From Planctomycetota bacterium (GTDB lineage Bacteria > Planctomycetota > UBA8742 > UBA2392), in assembly GCA_019912315.1 (NCBI GenBank), contig JAIOJA010000021.1, positions 1 to 53,239 on the forward strand: a stretch of DNA of 53,239 nt. Direction: 5' to 3'. Each line of letters starts with the position of its first letter. Positions within the stretch are counted from its first letter, which is position 1. Of this stretch, positions 1 to 5,084 are shown one piece after another. Both the position numbers and the translations under genes were made by a program. The notes under the pieces are model-generated. The model made no database searches. It was not told the DNA's origin and saw only the letters and a program-made list of their open reading frames with translations.

Positions 1-82
1 GACGGCCCTTGCCGTCGGCCCGCCGCACGGGAACGGGAATGAGGGGCTCCAGAAGGGCCCATTGCGCGTCAGTAAGTTCCAT
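1..82 (-). mobile_element. IS5-family transposase, N-terminal fragment running off the window
   Basis: Reading the minus strand from ATG at 82 gives MELTDAQWALLEPLIP followed by VPVRRADGKGR, which is the conserved opening of IS5-family transposases (the DUF4096-like helix-turn-helix end: MELTD.QW..L.PLIP). Only about 27 codons are inside the window. The rest, with the DDE catalytic core, lies to the left. The insertion sits next to a tRNA gene, a common target neighbourhood. I cannot see the element's inverted repeats with confidence. Confidence 0.65.
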
Positions 83-314
83 GCTGACTGTATCGGCAAG
101 CGTTAAGCGCCTACTTCAACGTTTTAGATACTGCTTCTAGCCTCGCCGTCGGGCCATGGATCGCAAGCCACATCTTCGCAATAAGTTATGGCTACCAACC
201 CGAGGACTGGAAGTCACATTCAGGCAACTCGTTCGTCGGGGGGCGCAACGCCGCCAGTCCATTACGATACCAGTCGAATGGTCCCCTTCTGAGGCCTGAT
301 TGTGTCGCATTAGA

Positions 315-385
315 TCGCGGGCAAGGATTCGAACCCTGATTTCCTGGTTCAGAGCCAGGCGGCCTACCAGTTGGACGACCCGCGA
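315..385 (-). tRNA. tRNA-Gln (CTG)
   Basis: The minus strand folds as a cloverleaf: 7-bp acceptor TCGCGGG/CCCGCGA, D arm with GG in the loop, anticodon stem CCTGG/CCAGG around loop CTCTGAA (anticodon CTG, reads CAG), and T arm CAGGG-TTCGAAT-CCTTG. No CCA is encoded directly after the discriminator position. The D- and T-loop elbow residues (GG and TTC) are canonical, unlike the Ala and Gly tRNAs nearby. Confidence 0.85.
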
Positions 386-397
386 GTGATCCGTCGG

Positions 398-436
398 GTA
401 AAGGGGTCAGGCACCTGCGGAGCCCGACCCCTTTAC
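398..436. repeat. Dispersed palindromic repeat, copy 1
   Basis: Arms GTAAAGGGGTC (398-408) and GACCCCTTTAC (426-436) are perfectly complementary and flank AGGCACCTGCGGAGCCC. The same palindrome with longer arms occurs at 2468-2512 and, with an enlarged centre, at 1760-1859. Copy 1 lies at the 3' end of the HNH gene, whose TAA stop (433-435) falls inside the right arm, so on the minus strand it could also act as a terminator-like hairpin. Confidence 0.85.
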
Positions 437-1038
437 GCCTTTACCTTCACGTGCTTCTCGTTGAGAAACGGCTTCCAGCGATCATTCAGGTTCACGCCAC
501 TCAGGATCAACTGGTCGCGCGTCGGCTGTACCGGCTGATTCCGCAGAGCCATGCCGGCCTCTGCGGGCAGTCGGTTACTCTTGATGTGATTGCAGCGCTG
601 GCACGCCAGTACGCAGTTCGGCCAGCTCGTGGCACCGCCGCGTGATACCGGCAGCACATGGTCGATCGTCATGGCGCGCTTGTGCACGAAAATGCCGCAG
701 TACTGGCACTGGCCATTGTCGCGCTCGAAGACGCCACGGCGAGAGTACGGCACGCCCGTGTTCGGGTAGCCCGCGTACTTTGCCAGTGTGATGACCTCCG
801 GCTTGCGCACCTGCAGATGCGCCGTGCGGATGTAGTCGTGCTCGATTACATGCGCATCGCTGCGGACGGCCTTCTCGTTCAGCCACTGGCCCCAGTCGAA
901 CATCTGGTAAGTCTCCGGGCACACGACACGCGCGCGACCACGAAACACCAGTGTCAGGGCCTGCTTGACGACGACGGTTGCGATTGGCTGCCAGATACGA
1001 TTGAGAGTCAGCACACGCTCGAGCTCCATCCTGGTCAT
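433..1038 (-). CDS. HNH endonuclease family protein
   Basis: A 201-residue protein. The C-terminal half has a classic zinc-finger HNH nuclease: CQYC (C111, C114), the catalytic DH (D126-H127 in TIDHVLPVSRGG), N141 and CQRCNHIKS (C146, C149, N150). The N-terminal VLTLNRIWQPI stretch is typical of the stand-alone HNH family common in Planctomycetota, Deinococcota and cyanobacteria, whose biological substrate is unknown. I chose ATG 1038 rather than the longer frame to 1173 because AGGAGG lies 6 bases upstream and because the longer frame runs into the tRNA at 1113-1184. The gene is in the same orientation as the tRNA island on either side and two GC hairpins (1063-1082, 1084-1105) lie in its leader. 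The stop codon falls in a dispersed palindrome. Confidence 0.88.
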   Translation of the reverse strand: MTRMELERVLTLNRIWQPIATVVVKQALTLVFRGRARVVCPETYQMFDWGQWLNEKAVRSDAHVIEHDYIRTAHLQVRKPEVITLAKYAGYPNTGVPYSRRGVFERDNGQCQYCGIFVHKRAMTIDHVLPVSRGGATSWPNCVLACQRCNHIKSNRLPAEAGMALRNQPVQPTRDQLILSGVNLNDRWKPFLNEKHVKVKA

Positions 1039-1062
1039 GGCTGACCTCCTTTCACGCAAGAG

Positions 1063-1105
1063 CCCCGCCAGAAACGGCGGGGAGGCGCGGGCACATGCCC
1101 GCGCC
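1063..1105 (-). other. Two adjacent GC-rich hairpins between the tRNA island and the HNH gene
   Basis: Hairpin A pairs 1063-1069 with 1076-1082 (CCCCGCC/GGCGGGG, 6-nt loop). Hairpin B pairs 1084-1093 with 1096-1105 (GGCGCGGGCA/TGCCCGCGCC, 2-nt loop). On the minus strand they follow the Met-like tRNA and precede the HNH Shine-Dalgarno sequence. They could terminate or process the tRNA transcript or shape the HNH leader. Hairpin B resembles the palindromes at 4951-4967, so it may belong to a genome-wide repeat family. Confidence 0.7.
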
Positions 1106-1112
1106 AGTTCGT

Positions 1113-1184
1113 TGGAAGCGGTGGCCGGAATCGAACCGGCATCGGCGGGCGTATGAAACCCGCGAGCTTCCAAAGCTCACCGCA
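1113..1184 (-). tRNA. Met-like tRNA (CAT) with a shortened D-arm region
   Basis: The T arm GCCGG-TTCGATT-CCGGC, a 6-bp acceptor GCGGTG/CACCGC, an encoded CCA (1113-1115) and a 7-nt anticodon loop TTCATAC on a CGGGT/GCCCG stem indicate a tRNA with anticodon CAT. The end pair 1-72 would be T-T, an unpaired end as in initiator tRNAs. The region between the acceptor and the anticodon stem is several bases short: D stem GAGC/GCTC follows the acceptor with almost no linker. It may be a decayed or atypical initiator tRNA. I cannot decide between these. Confidence 0.6.
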
Positions 1185-1244
1185 GAAGTGGTGGGACGGT
1201 GCGAACACCGCCCGGTTTCGCGCCAGTGTTGTTGTCGCGAAAAG

Positions 1245-1318
1245 TGGTCCGCCTGGTGGGACTTGAACCCACATCTGACCGGGTAAGAACCGGCCGCTCT
1301 GCATTGAGCTACAGGCGA
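1245..1318 (-). tRNA. tRNA-Lys (CTT)
   Basis: Acceptor TCGCCTG/CAGGCGG, D stem GCTC/GAGC with a small 6-nt loop AATGCA, anticodon stem GCCGG/CCGGT around TTCTTAC (anticodon CTT), T arm GTGGG-TTCAAGT-CCCAC, discriminator A and an encoded CCA at 1245-1247. The D loop is short and has only one G where GG is expected. Confidence 0.87.
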
Positions 1319-1332
1319 TTGTTTGACGTGGG

Positions 1333-1405
1333 CAGGCTCGGCAGGGCTCGAACCTGCGTCTCGGCTTTTGGAAAGCCGTGTCCTGACCCACTGGACGACG
1401 AGCCT
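1333..1405 (-). tRNA. tRNA-Trp (CCA)
   Basis: Acceptor AGGCTCG/CGAGCCT, linker TC, D stem GTCC/GGAC with GGG in the loop, anticodon stem CGGCT/AGCCG around TTCCAAA (anticodon CCA), T arm GCAGG-TTCGAGC-CCTGC, discriminator G as in bacterial tRNA-Trp. The bases after the discriminator read CCCA, so CCA is not encoded in register. Confidence 0.9.
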
Positions 1406-1411
1406 GCGGCT

Positions 1412-1486
1412 TGGCGACTCCACGGGGAATCGAACCCCGATCTCCTGGACGACAACCAGGCATCTTCGCCGTTGGACCATGGAGCC
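1412..1486 (-). tRNA. tRNA-Asp (GTC)
   Basis: Acceptor GGCTCCA/TGGAGTC with one G-T pair, D loop with GG, anticodon stem CCTGG/CCAGG around TTGTCGT (anticodon GTC), T arm CGGGG-TTCGATT-CCCCG, discriminator G as expected for Asp, and CCA encoded at 1412-1414. Only six bases separate it from tRNA-Trp, consistent with one tandem transcript. Confidence 0.92.
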
Positions 1487-1487
1487 T

Positions 1488-1506
1488 CGAAATGCGCAGC
1501 ATTTCG
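1488..1506. repeat. Perfect 8-bp hairpin immediately upstream of tRNA-Asp
   Basis: CGAAATGC (1488-1495) and GCATTTCG (1499-1506) pair around GCA. A second short hairpin GGCGGTC-GGA-GACCGCC follows near 1514-1530. Apart from these, the 1487-1688 spacer between tRNA-Asp and tRNA-Arg holds an imperfect palindrome near 1634-1675 with the motif CCAACTACAAACC, similar to the one between rtcB and rtcA. Confidence 0.6.
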
Positions 1507-1688
1507 CAGTGAAGCAGGCGGTCGGAGACCGCCGTAAGCGGAACGGCCTCCGTTACTGCCGGAATTGGAGACACGCGGCGGCGAACCTTGACACCGCGAA
1601 TGCGACTCGGCCGGCAATCAACCGGCTGTTCTGAGTTTGGTTGATAGGAAATGCAGTTCCTGCCAACTACAAACCATCAACTTGAAGA

Positions 1689-1763
1689 TGGCCGACTCGG
1701 GTGGACTCGAACCACCATCACGGACTTCGCAAGCCCGCATCCTGTCCGTTAGACGACGAGTCG
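1689..1763 (-). tRNA. tRNA-Arg (GCG)
   Basis: Acceptor CGACTCG/CGAGTCG, D loop AACGGACA with GG, anticodon stem CGGGC/GTCCG around TTGCGAA (anticodon GCG, reads CGC), T arm GGTGG-TTCGAGT-CCACC, CCA encoded at 1689-1691. The 5' end abuts the enlarged dispersed palindrome starting at 1760, whose first four bases overlap the acceptor stem. Confidence 0.9.
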
Positions 1764-1859
1764 AAACGGGGTCTGGCTCCGGCGCAGTTCGCGAAGCGGA
1801 CGTACCGCAGGCAACGCACTGCGTTGCCGAGGGGCGGAGGTGCCTGACCCCTTTTCGAC
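1760..1859. repeat. Dispersed palindromic repeat, copy 2 (enlarged centre)
   Basis: The outer arms GTCGAAACGGGGTC (1760-1773) and GACCCCTTTTCGAC (1846-1859) match copy 3 closely. The inner flanks TGGCTCCG and CGGAGGTGCC are also related to the other copies. The centre is enlarged by about 55 bases and contains its own palindrome GGCAACGCA-C-TGCGTTGCC (1810-1828). It fills nearly the whole gap between tRNA-Arg and tRNA-Ala. Confidence 0.85.
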
Positions 1860-1869
1860 CGGATGAGAT

Positions 1870-1944
1870 TGGTGGACCGACCGGGATTTCAACCCGGACT
1901 GCGCGCTTGCAAGACGCGCGTGCTGGCGTTGACACTATCGGCCC
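1870..1944 (-). tRNA. tRNA-Ala (TGC) with G at T-loop position 56
   Basis: Acceptor GGGCCGA/TCGGTCC carries the alanine identity pair G3-U70, the discriminator is A and CCA is encoded at 1870-1872. The anticodon stem CGCGT/GCGCG holds CTTGCAA (anticodon TGC). The T arm is CCGGG-TTGAAAT-CCCGG, so the near-invariant C56 is G. The D loop reads CAACGCCA, with G followed by C where G18-G19 is expected. The two changes would restore a Watson-Crick elbow pair as C19-G56. Confidence 0.9.
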
Positions 1945-1982
1945 TGGTTGATTCGAACGAGTCCGCCTTCGCCAAGGCTTCG

Positions 1983-2028
1983 GCGCTCCAACTTCTGCGC
2001 CGCACGCGCGGCGCAGAAGTTGGAGCGC
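1983..2028. repeat. Perfect 19-bp inverted repeat overlapping the 3' end of tRNA-Gly
   Basis: The left arm (1983-2001, starting GCGCTCCAACTTC) and the right arm (2010-2028) are perfectly complementary around an 8-nt loop. The right arm includes the last four acceptor bases, discriminator and CCA of tRNA-Gly (2021-2028), so the left arm is an inverted copy of the tRNA 3' terminus GCGCTCCA. On the minus strand this is a strong hairpin that starts within the tRNA end. It could be a processing or termination signal, or the scar of an insertion at the tRNA. Confidence 0.85.
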
Positions 2029-2096
2029 GTGGCGGGACTTCAACCCGCGATCTCTTCCATGGCAAGGAAGTGTCATAGGCACTAGACCACACGCGC
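2021..2096 (-). tRNA. tRNA-Gly (GCC) with swapped elbow pair C19-G56
   Basis: Perfect acceptor GCGCGTG/CACGCGC, discriminator T as expected for Gly and CCA encoded at 2021-2023. Anticodon stem CTTCC/GGAAG holds TTGCCAT (anticodon GCC). D arm GTCT-AGTGCCTAT-GAC aligns cleanly as A14, G15, G18, C19, A21. The T arm is GCGGG-TTGAAGT-CCCGC, so position 56 is G. It is the first tRNA of the island, about 30 bases downstream of a promoter-like sequence. Confidence 0.9.
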
Positions 2097-2125
2097 AGAG
2101 AATTGTGCCCCCGCCTACGCAGGAG

Positions 2126-2154
2126 CGTATGTACTGACTCAGCACCGTTGTCAA
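2126..2154 (-). promoter_or_regulatory. Predicted promoter of the tRNA island
   Basis: On the minus strand a perfect -35 hexamer TTGACA (complement of 2149-2154) is followed after 17 bases by CATACG (complement of 2126-2131) as a weak -10. Transcription would begin a few bases before tRNA-Gly and read through Ala, Arg, Asp, Trp, Lys and the Met-like gene. Confidence 0.55.
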
Positions 2155-2193
2155 AGAACTGCCTGTCTGACGTACCGCGCGCACAAATGCGAA

Positions 2194-2219
2194 GCGGGGA
2201 CCCGCTTCCGGGTCCCCGC
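2194..2219 (-). terminator. Strong 11-bp hairpin, possible terminator of rtcBA
   Basis: GCGGGGACCCG (2194-2204) and CGGGTCCCCGC (2209-2219) pair perfectly with a 4-nt loop (GAAG on the minus strand), followed on that strand by TTCGCATTTG. It lies between the end of rtcA and the tRNA promoter, where a terminator would be expected. The U-tract is weak. Confidence 0.55.
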
Positions 2220-2369
2220 GCGAACAGCATAAGCTCAGGCTCGCGTTGGTCCCGTTTTCATGCGATCACCTTCGGCGCTTGGCCGTTGATCGCGTGTGCT
2301 TTTATGAATACCTCGTGACAGCATGACCTTGTTCCGTTTTGTTCTGACTACAGGAATACCTCGTGCATC

Positions 2370-2401
2370 TTGACGTGTCAACAGAAATATTGACGCGTCA
2401 A
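2370..2401. promoter_or_regulatory. Twin palindromes TTGACNNGTCAA, 20 bp apart
   Basis: TTGACGTGTCAA (2370-2381) and TTGACGCGTCAA (2390-2401) are both 12-bp palindromes with the same half-site TTGAC and their starts are exactly 20 bp apart, so a dimeric protein could bind both on one face of the helix. The same motif recurs at four other places in the left part of the window, all inside genes. Confidence 0.6.
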
Positions 2402-2467
2402 TGGTGAAACGCGGATGGTGTGCCGCTTCGGTTGCAGAAAAGTTGAGAAGAACGGAAGCGTGTGCCC

Positions 2468-2512
2468 GTCGAAAAGGGGTCAGGCACCTGCGGAGCCAGA
2501 CCCCTTTTCGAC
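2468..2512. repeat. Dispersed palindromic repeat, copy 3
   Basis: Perfect 14-bp arms GTCGAAAAGGGGTC (2468-2481) and GACCCCTTTTCGAC (2499-2512) flank AGGCACCTGCGGAGCCA. It overlaps the 3' end of rtcA: the TGA stop lies in the left arm and about the last nine codons of rtcA are repeat sequence. Confidence 0.88.
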
Positions 2513-3511
2513 CTCAATCTCCCACGCGCCTTCGACTTCTTCGCAAGTGATCTCTACATCCAGGAAGCGCTGAATCGTGTTGATGTTTGTGCGCGTGTGC
2601 AGTGACGGCTCGAGAGTTCGAAAGCGCCCGCCGGCACCGAGCGCCATCGGCACCAGCAGCTGGTCGGCCAGGTACTCGCCGACGGGGACCTTGGCATCAA
2701 GATAGCGCAGCATCGCCTTGATCGCTTCCTTGGCGACATCTTCGGACTTCCGGCCGCGCTTGCCGAAGGTCGTCATTACTTCCGTGACCTGGTTGCTGTG
2801 GGAGTAGATACATAGGGCGTTGCCCGGGCCGGCCGTCTTCACGTCGGCGACGTTCAACAGGTCGTCATCCAGCACAAAGGCCTGCTTCACTTTGCGCAGA
2901 GCGCGCTCGGCCACATGACGCGGCAGATTGCTGATATAGGCCGTGGCCGACAGTGACGAGCTCATCAGCTCCATCAGTTTGAATGGGTGCCGCTCAATCC
3001 ACGGATGAATGCGTGCGTGCAGCAGCCCGCCGCCGGCCGGGTAGAAACCGAGACGCTCGGCGCTGAGTGTGACGCTGGCGCCCATCCGCTCGAGCATCGG
3101 GATGAACGAATGCTGGAGAAAGTCAAACGGCGGGGCCCAGGCCGCGTGCGTGCCCCCTTCGATCATGACAAAGCTGGGCCGATCCGCATGCAGCAGCGGC
3201 GGCAGGACCATCTGATACACCAGCGCCGCGCTCCCGGCCGAGCCGACCGTGAAGCGATACTGCCCGGGATGAATGCCCTGCGGAGTGAAGGTCAGCTCCG
3301 TGGAGTCCAGCGCGTCGCCGGAGACTTCCGCATTGCTGATCTGTTTCGCCGCCCGCACACAAGCCAGGTGCTGCTTCTTCATACCCGGCGACTTGCGCCC
3401 GGCACGAATGCTGAATAAGCGAAACGGCTTGCCAGTAACAACAGAAAGCGCGAGCGAGGTCCTTAAAACCTGCCCGCCACCTTCACCCTGACTGCCGTCG
3501 ATCTCGATCAT
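2480..3511 (-). CDS. rtcA: RNA 3'-terminal phosphate cyclase
   Basis: A 343-residue protein matching RtcA along its whole length. The family uses ATP to convert RNA 3'-phosphate ends to 2',3'-cyclic phosphates through a covalent histidine-AMP. Visible signatures are IDGSQGEGGGQVLRTSL at the N-terminus, the GTHAAWAPPFDF segment and the C-terminal LEPSLHTRTN, whose histidine corresponds to the adenylylated residue. ATG 3511 gives the family's usual start. It lies 87 bases after rtcB on the same strand, so the pair can be one RNA-repair operon, as in many bacteria. No RtcR-type sigma-54 activator is visible in the window. Oddity: the last nine residues (EKGSGSAGA) come from an inserted dispersed palindrome and are not expected to be part of the catalytic fold. 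Confidence 0.93.
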   Translation of the reverse strand: MIEIDGSQGEGGGQVLRTSLALSVVTGKPFRLFSIRAGRKSPGMKKQHLACVRAAKQISNAEVSGDALDSTELTFTPQGIHPGQYRFTVGSAGSAALVYQMVLPPLLHADRPSFVMIEGGTHAAWAPPFDFLQHSFIPMLERMGASVTLSAERLGFYPAGGGLLHARIHPWIERHPFKLMELMSSSLSATAYISNLPRHVAERALRKVKQAFVLDDDLLNVADVKTAGPGNALCIYSHSNQVTEVMTTFGKRGRKSEDVAKEAIKAMLRYLDAKVPVGEYLADQLLVPMALGAGGRFRTLEPSLHTRTNINTIQRFLDVEITCEEVEGAWEIEVEKGSGSAGA

Positions 3512-3515
3512 GACA

Positions 3516-3591
3516 AGTTTGTAGTTCGTAGTTTGTGGTTGGTAGCAACAGCACGTGGTTTCTACAAACTACCCACCACAATCTACAAACT
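3516..3591. repeat. Long imperfect palindrome between rtcB and rtcA
   Basis: The 30-base left arm (3516-3545, beginning AGTTTGTAG) and right arm (3562-3591, ending CTACAAACT) are rich in the words GTTTGTAG, GTGGTTGG and their complements, and pair imperfectly. Related words (CCAACTACAAACC) occur in the tRNA-Asp to tRNA-Arg spacer near 1655, so this seems to be a second repeat family of this genome. Confidence 0.6.
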
Positions 3592-3597
3592 GGCCTT

Positions 3598-4824
3598 TCA
3601 TCCCTTCACACACACGATCTGCTTGAGCGTGTGGACTACCTCGACCAGATCCTTCTGTGCTTCCATTACCGCGTCGATGTCCTTGTAGGCCATCGGCGTT
3701 TCGTCGATGACCGCCTTGTCCTTGCGGCACTCGACGCCGGCCGTGGCGGCTTCGTGGTCCTTGACGCTAAAACGCTTGCGCGCTTCGTTGCGGCTCATGA
3801 CGCGGCCGGCACCGTGGCTGCACGAGCAGAAGCTCTCCTCGTTGCCGAGCCCGCGCACGATGTAGCTGCGCGCACCCATGCTGCCCGGGATGATTCCCAT
3901 CTCGCCCTTGCGCGCCGAAACGGCACCCTTGCGTGTGACGAACACTTCCTCGCCGTAGTGGGTCTCCTTCGACACGTAGTTGTGATGACAGTTCACGGCC
4001 ACCAACTCCGCGTCGAATTCCGGCACGTGCGGCGTGTCGCGCACGGCCTGCACCACCGCGTGCATCATGCGCGCGCGGTTTACGCGGGCGTAGTCCTGGG
4101 CCCAGTGCACGGCCTCGACGTAATCGTCAAAATGCTCCGCACCCTCTTCCAGGTAGGCCAGATTCTCGTCCGGCAGGTTCTTGTTGTGCTTGCGCATGTC
4201 CTGCTTGGCCAGCGCGATAAAGTGCGAGCCGATGCGATTACCCACGCCACGCGAGCCCGAGTGCAGCATTAACCACACGTCGTTCGACTCATCCAGGCAG
4301 ACCTCAATAAAGTGGTTGCCCGTGCCGAGCGTTCCCAGATGCTGAATCGGATGTCGTGAAGTGCGCAGCTTGTCGTGCTTGTCGATCAGCCGCCTGTAGC
4401 GCGCCTCGAGCTGCATTTTAAACGCAGCTTCGTTGTCCGGCGGCGGGTTCGTCCATGAGCCCCGGTCACCGCGCCCGCCACGACTCGTGCGCCCGTGTGG
4501 AACACGACGCTCAATGCTCGAGCGAATGCCGGCCAGGTTGTCCGGCAGCTGCTCAGCCTTCAGGGAAGTTTTAACCGCGCACATGCCGCAGCCGATGTCG
4601 ACACCGACAGCGGCCGGGATAATCGCACCCAGGGTCGGCACGACGGAGCCAACCGTCGCACCCAGACCCCAGTGGACGTCCGGCATGGCTGCAACCCACT
4701 TGTGAACGATCGGCAGCTTGGCGGTGTTGATCAGCTGCTCACGGGCGTTGTCATCAAAGTGAACACCCTCAACCCAGGCCTTGATCGGCTTAGCCCCCCG
4801 CTCCGTCAGCATCCGATAGCTCAT
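3598..4824 (-). CDS. rtcB: RNA-splicing ligase RtcB
   Basis: A 408-residue protein, the same length as Escherichia coli RtcB. It joins RNA 2',3'-cyclic phosphate or 3'-phosphate ends to 5'-OH ends with GTP and Mn2+. Metal and nucleotide signatures are all present: GVDIGCG (D76, C79), GTLGTGNHFIE, LHSGSRGVG, CHHNY and SHGAGR with His at 337, the position guanylylated in the E. coli enzyme. I chose ATG 4824 because GGAG lies at the right spacing; GTG 4827 directly before it would be too close. Partner gene rtcA follows downstream. The association with a tRNA island suggests tRNA repair or healing as a possible role, which is inference. Confidence 0.95.
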   Translation of the reverse strand: MSYRMLTERGAKPIKAWVEGVHFDDNAREQLINTAKLPIVHKWVAAMPDVHWGLGATVGSVVPTLGAIIPAAVGVDIGCGMCAVKTSLKAEQLPDNLAGIRSSIERRVPHGRTSRGGRGDRGSWTNPPPDNEAAFKMQLEARYRRLIDKHDKLRTSRHPIQHLGTLGTGNHFIEVCLDESNDVWLMLHSGSRGVGNRIGSHFIALAKQDMRKHNKNLPDENLAYLEEGAEHFDDYVEAVHWAQDYARVNRARMMHAVVQAVRDTPHVPEFDAELVAVNCHHNYVSKETHYGEEVFVTRKGAVSARKGEMGIIPGSMGARSYIVRGLGNEESFCSCSHGAGRVMSRNEARKRFSVKDHEAATAGVECRKDKAVIDETPMAYKDIDAVMEAQKDLVEVVHTLKQIVCVKG

Positions 4825-4878
4825 CACGTTCTCCGCCTGTTATCTACGGTACACGAACGGAACGAGGTTGCACGTGGT

Positions 4879-4967
4879 GCGGGCGCCTCGCCCGCAAAGT
4901 CCGGAGCGAGGCGCTCGGGGTACCTTCGCCGGGCGGGTCGCCCGGCGACCGCGGGCAAGGTGCCCGC
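4879..4967. repeat. Cluster of three GC-rich palindromes between nrdJ and rtcB
   Basis: GCGGGC-GCCTC-GCCCGC (4879-4895), GCCGGGCG-GGT-CGCCCGGC (4928-4946) and GCGGGCA-AGG-TGCCCGC (4951-4967) follow one another. The last resembles the hairpin at 1084-1105. Such GCGGGCA/TGCCCGC palindromes look like a repeat family of the left genome. Confidence 0.65.
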
Positions 4968-4985
4968 GCCACACCCCAAAACGCG

Positions 4986-5009
4986 AACCGCCGGGTTTCC
5001 CCGGCGGTT
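4986..5009 (-). terminator. Terminator-like hairpin after nrdJ
   Basis: AACCGCCGGG (4986-4995) pairs with CCCGGCGGTT (5000-5009) around a 4-nt loop. On the minus strand it lies about 75 bases after the nrdJ stop and is followed by CGCGTTTTGG. The stem is strong and the T-run short. Confidence 0.65.
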
Positions 5010-5084
5010 GCTTGGCGGTTTGCGCGGTACGTGTGACGCGCGGAATTAAGTGTAACTCTTTCCGTTGCGTGCGTCCCTTTTTCT

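Larger units (their letters stand above)
2097..2479. other. Gene-free stretch between the tRNA island and rtcA
   Basis: No credible gene is visible here. It holds the tRNA promoter, a strong hairpin at 2194-2219 and a pair of identical-core palindromes at 2370-2381 and 2390-2401. Base composition at 2300-2400 is lower in GC than the surroundings. Confidence 0.7.

Noticed and set aside
83..314. Possible inverted repeat or promoter of the left-edge transposase
   Set aside because: I could not find a convincing inverted-repeat end or promoter; the stretch shows nothing I can support.
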